Shown here: piece by piece, positions 3,932 through 6,243 of the stretch | How positions within the stretch are numbered: position 1 is the stretch's first letter | Layout of the letters: the number at the start of each line of letters is the position of its first letter | Assembly: GCA_031290815.1 (NCBI GenBank) | Contig: JAISLO010000166.1 | Location: forward strand, 1-6,243 | From: Synergistaceae bacterium | GTDB taxonomy: Bacteria > Synergistota > Synergistia > Synergistales > Synergistaceae | Direction of reading: 5' to 3' | DNA length: 6,243 nt | Notes under the pieces: generated by a model | What the model was told of the DNA's origin: nothing | What the model saw: only the letters and a program-made list of their open reading frames with translations | Databases searched by the model: none | Translations under genes and position numbers: made by a program

Positions 3932-5950
3932 GTGAGGCAGACTATATTTTTTGCGTTTCTTGCGTTTTTTCTCGCCTCGATGCCAGCTCACGCAGCGGTC
4001 GAACTGCCGGAGGAGATCGTCGTCGGCTCAGTGGTGTATGACGACTCCGAGGACAGGTATCTGTCGCCCGGCATGATCACCGTAATACGGCCCGAGGAGA
4101 GGAAGGGCGAACAGCGCACTCTCCCGGACCTGCTGGAGGAGGCGCCGGGGCTCCGAATAATAAGGCTTCAGGGCCGCCACGGATACGCGGTCGCCTCAGT
4201 CAGGGGCAGCACGTCGGCACAGGTGGCGGTTTACGCGGACGGGATACTGATGAACCTTCAGAGCGAGCCTGCTGTCGATCTGTCCGCCATACCGGTGGAT
4301 AGCATCGAGCGCATAGAGATCTACAGAGGCTACATTCCGGCCAAGTTCGGAGCCCAGGCCATGGGAGGCGTGATCAACATAGTCACGAAGAATCCTCAAA
4401 AGCCTGAGACAAACCTCTCCGTCGGCTTCGGGTCGTTCGGCAGATTCAAGGGAACGCTGTCCCACGGGTTTGCGCTCGGGGACGGCAAATTCTTCGGCTC
4501 ATTCGGTTACGAGACGTATGACGGCGGCTTCGGTTACTGGAACGACAACGGCACGCCGTACAACTACGATGAGGACTACGACGCCCGCCGCCGCGGAAAC
4601 GGTTTCGAGAACATGGACCTTCTCCTGAAATGGGAGGACGAAAACTGGAGGGCTCGGGCCTCGTGGGTGAGGCGAAACCGGGATCTCGCCCTCACCGCGC
4701 CGGGGCTGGACAAACCCGGAGAGGAACAGCGGCCCGGCGCTCTCCTGGGCACCGACAGATGGGACATATCCATAGGCAGGACGCAGACGGCCGGCGAGGT
4801 CAACTGGGGCTGGGAGACGTTCTACACTGGCCAGAGAAAGGACTACGACAGCAGAAGGGGATCGGCCCCCAGCCAGATAGGCGGAAGCTACGTGACGAGG
4901 AGTGAATACGAGACCAGCCGCGCCGGAATATCCCTCAACGCGAACATGAGCGCCGGAGAGCGCCATTTTCTGGAGCTGCTTGCCGAATACTCCGAGGAGC
5001 GCCTTGACGTCGAGGGCGACTCGCTGTTCGAGTACCTGAACGGCATAGAGAAGTACAGCATGGGCGATTTGAACTTAAATCTTCAGGACACCATAGTCCT
5101 GGACAGATCCGGCAGTTTTCTCCTGACTCCGTCGATCCGCTGGCACAAACAGGACGACGAGGGGCACTTCTCCTGGCAGGCCGCTGTCTCGAAGGAATTT
5201 CACAAGGGCTGGATGGTGAAGAGCACGTTCGGGACATACGCGCGAGCGCCCAGCATGTACGAGCGATACGGCGACGGAGCTTTCATCCTCCCCTCCGAGG
5301 GTGATCTGAGGTGGGAGACGGGCACTCAATTCGACGTTGGGGTCATGTGGAACGGGGACATCGGCGGCGCCGATTCCAGCGTGTCGGTGTCGGCGTTCTG
5401 GAGGGACTCGAAGAACCTCATAGAGTTCGACATGGAAAACCCAAGGTTCGGCAGGTACAGGAACATAGCGAAGGCCGAGGTGAAGGGATTGGAGTTCGAG
5501 GCGGCCTTGGACTGGGACCGGTGGAACCTCTCACTCACCGGGACGTGGCTGGACGGTGAGAACCGGACGCCTGACGACGAGGGCTCAGTCAGGTTTGGCG
5601 GCAAGACGCTTCCGAACCGGCCCGAGTGGAGCTCGTCGGCAAGACTCTCCCGCAAGATCTTCGACTCCTCGGGAATGGGAAGGGGCGTCGTGTTCGCCGA
5701 ATACCAGCACACGGGCGAGAACTACGCCGATTCCTCGGAGAAGGTTCTGTTCGACGCCAGAAACGTCTGGAACATAGGCGTAAAGTATGACATGAGCGAT
5801 ACGACACAGATCATCCTCGGTGTGGACGACATATTCAACGACGCCGACGGCTGGAGAATGCGTCCCGACAGCCTGAACGGCCCCGTCCGTATGCTCTGGT
5901 ATCCCGTGGAGGGAAGGACCTTTTACGCCACGGTGGTCATGGAGTTTTGA
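3932..5950 (+). CDS. btuB: TonB-dependent outer-membrane cobalamin receptor, BtuB-like
   Basis: This is a 672-residue outer-membrane gated channel that takes up corrinoids using energy passed from TonB-ExbBD. The signal peptide spans residues 1-21, with cleavage after AHA. A TonB-box-like EEIVVG follows at about 27-32. The plug domain spans about 45-155: TLPDLLEEAPGLRI (63-76), the ASVRGSTSAQVAVYADGILMN segment in two parts (88-108), VDSIERIEIYRG (122-133) and the AMGGVINIVTK signature (143-153). The rest is a beta-barrel with alternating aromatic strands, ending in YATVVMEF with a terminal Phe, the usual outer-membrane insertion signal. Start GTG 3932 has a G-rich ribosome site (3920-3926) and the signal peptide follows at once. 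A nearer ATG at 3918 is out of frame. The cobalamin assignment rests on the plug similarity to BtuB plus the riboswitch and the btuF neighbour; another corrinoid such as cobinamide is possible. No btuC or btuD follows. Confidence 0.9.
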   Translation: MRQTIFFAFLAFFLASMPAHAAVELPEEIVVGSVVYDDSEDRYLSPGMITVIRPEERKGEQRTLPDLLEEAPGLRIIRLQGRHGYAVASVRGSTSAQVAVYADGILMNLQSEPAVDLSAIPVDSIERIEIYRGYIPAKFGAQAMGGVINIVTKNPQKPETNLSVGFGSFGRFKGTLSHGFALGDGKFFGSFGYETYDGGFGYWNDNGTPYNYDEDYDARRRGNGFENMDLLLKWEDENWRARASWVRRNRDLALTAPGLDKPGEEQRPGALLGTDRWDISIGRTQTAGEVNWGWETFYTGQRKDYDSRRGSAPSQIGGSYVTRSEYETSRAGISLNANMSAGERHFLELLAEYSEERLDVEGDSLFEYLNGIEKYSMGDLNLNLQDTIVLDRSGSFLLTPSIRWHKQDDEGHFSWQAAVSKEFHKGWMVKSTFGTYARAPSMYERYGDGAFILPSEGDLRWETGTQFDVGVMWNGDIGGADSSVSVSAFWRDSKNLIEFDMENPRFGRYRNIAKAEVKGLEFEAALDWDRWNLSLTGTWLDGENRTPDDEGSVRFGGKTLPNRPEWSSSARLSRKIFDSSGMGRGVVFAEYQHTGENYADSSEKVLFDARNVWNIGVKYDMSDTTQIILGVDDIFNDADGWRMRPDSLNGPVRMLWYPVEGRTFYATVVMEF

Positions 5951-5987
5951 TTCCCAACCCGGCTCGTGCTCATGGCGGGGCACACCA

Positions 5988-6034
5988 AATCGGGCAGGAG
6001 GCCGCTCATTATTCGAACGGCCTCCTGCCTGGTT
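5988..6034. terminator. long hairpin between convergent genes, probable bidirectional terminator
   Basis: GGCAGGAGGCCG (5993-6004) and CGGCCTCCTGCC (6018-6029) form a perfect 12-bp GC-rich stem with a 13-base loop. Five more outer pairs, two of them G-U (5988-5992 with 6030-6034), extend it to 17. It sits 38 bases after the btuB stop and 17 bases after the minus-strand gene's stop, so it can serve both. Only a short T-poor tail follows on each strand (GGTT on plus, GATTT on minus), so termination may be weak or need Rho. Confidence 0.55.
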
Positions 6035-6050
6035 ACACAAACCCTGACTG

Positions 6051-6243
6051 TTAGATGTTGTCGCTGGGGCCGGGGGGATCCAGCCTCCTGTCCCACCCTA
6101 TCTTCGGTGACATGGCTGCGCTGTTGCCACTGAGCGTGCCGCTGTCGCTAGAGAAGTTGCCGATAAGACCGCCGCTGTAAGCTTGCCCATGCACGGACGT
6201 GGCCTTGATGTTCGTGCCGCTCGCCGTGCAGTCCGTTATCGTC
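6051..6243 (-). CDS. C-terminal end of a GLUG-motif-like, probably surface or secreted protein (partial)
   Basis: The minus strand is open from the window edge to a TAA at 6051-6053, giving the last 63 residues of a larger protein whose start lies to the right. The fragment reads TITDCTASGTNIKATSVHG near its start. It contains YSGGLIGNFSSDSGTLSGN, which matches the GLUG repeat pattern (GGLIG, then a G-T/I turn). It ends in GWDRRLDPPGPSDNI. Such repeats are known from large bacterial surface or secreted proteins and adhesins. The tail has no aromatic beta-signal, so it is not an autotransporter barrel end, and no LPXTG-type sorting motif is visible. It is convergent with btuB and shares the hairpin at 5988-6034. 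The coding call is supported by continuous, plausible sequence; the family call rests on one repeat unit. Confidence 0.6.
   Translation of the reverse strand, partial: TITDCTASGTNIKATSVHGQAYSGGLIGNFSSDSGTLSGNSAAMSPKIGWDRRLDPPGPSDNI

Noticed and set aside
1..6243. CRISPR array, tRNA or rRNA genes
   Set aside because: No regularly spaced repeats, cloverleaf or rRNA-like sequence was seen on either strand.

Overview
The window suggests a diderm (outer-membrane) anaerobe with a moderately GC-rich genome. The diderm call rests on a TonB-dependent receptor with a signal peptide and a C-terminal aromatic beta-signal. The GC-rich genes still use ATA (Ile) and AGG (Arg) often, and two of them start with TTG or GTG. 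Together with a GLUG-type surface protein, this makes me favour Synergistota, but that is an inference from style and was not tested by any search.

Layout: (1) Bases 1-416 are AT-rich and hold no confident gene, only a weak 58-codon ORF and a perfect 11-bp hairpin. (2) Bases 426-1102 hold a compact type II toxin-antitoxin pair: a Phd/YefM-like antitoxin overlapping by one base a PIN-domain ribonuclease toxin. Two 80-bp direct repeats (245-324 and 1121-1200, 73/80 identical, no gaps) flank the pair, so it looks like an inserted or deletable cassette. (3) Bases 1214-2596 hold a consensus-like promoter, two palindromes and a divergent Cys/Met-metabolism PLP enzyme. (4) Bases 2637-3000 hold a promoter and a class-I-type cobalamin riboswitch followed by one or two intrinsic terminators. 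(5) Bases 3001-5950 hold a two-gene cobalamin uptake operon: a periplasmic BtuF-like binding protein and a BtuB-like outer-membrane receptor. (6) Bases 5988-6034 form a long hairpin between convergent genes. Bases 6051-6243 are the 3' end of a minus-strand gene for a GLUG-like, probably surface, protein.

How the parts work together: the riboswitch should shut off btuF-btuB when intracellular B12 is sufficient. BtuB would bring corrinoid across the outer membrane and BtuF would pass it to an inner-membrane ABC transporter. That transporter (BtuC permease, BtuD ATPase) is not in the window. The PLP enzyme just upstream acts on sulfur amino acids, possibly in methionine or homocysteine metabolism, but it has its own promoter and the link to B12 is only suggestive.

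The clearest annotation correction is the btuF start. The longest ORF begins at an ATG (2812) inside the riboswitch aptamer, whereas the real start is almost certainly TTG 3001, after the terminator, with a good ribosome binding site and a signal peptide. I did not find an obviously new system. The least explained items are the repeat-bounded toxin-antitoxin cassette, the PLP enzyme with altered active-site motifs, and the double-hairpin expression platform.
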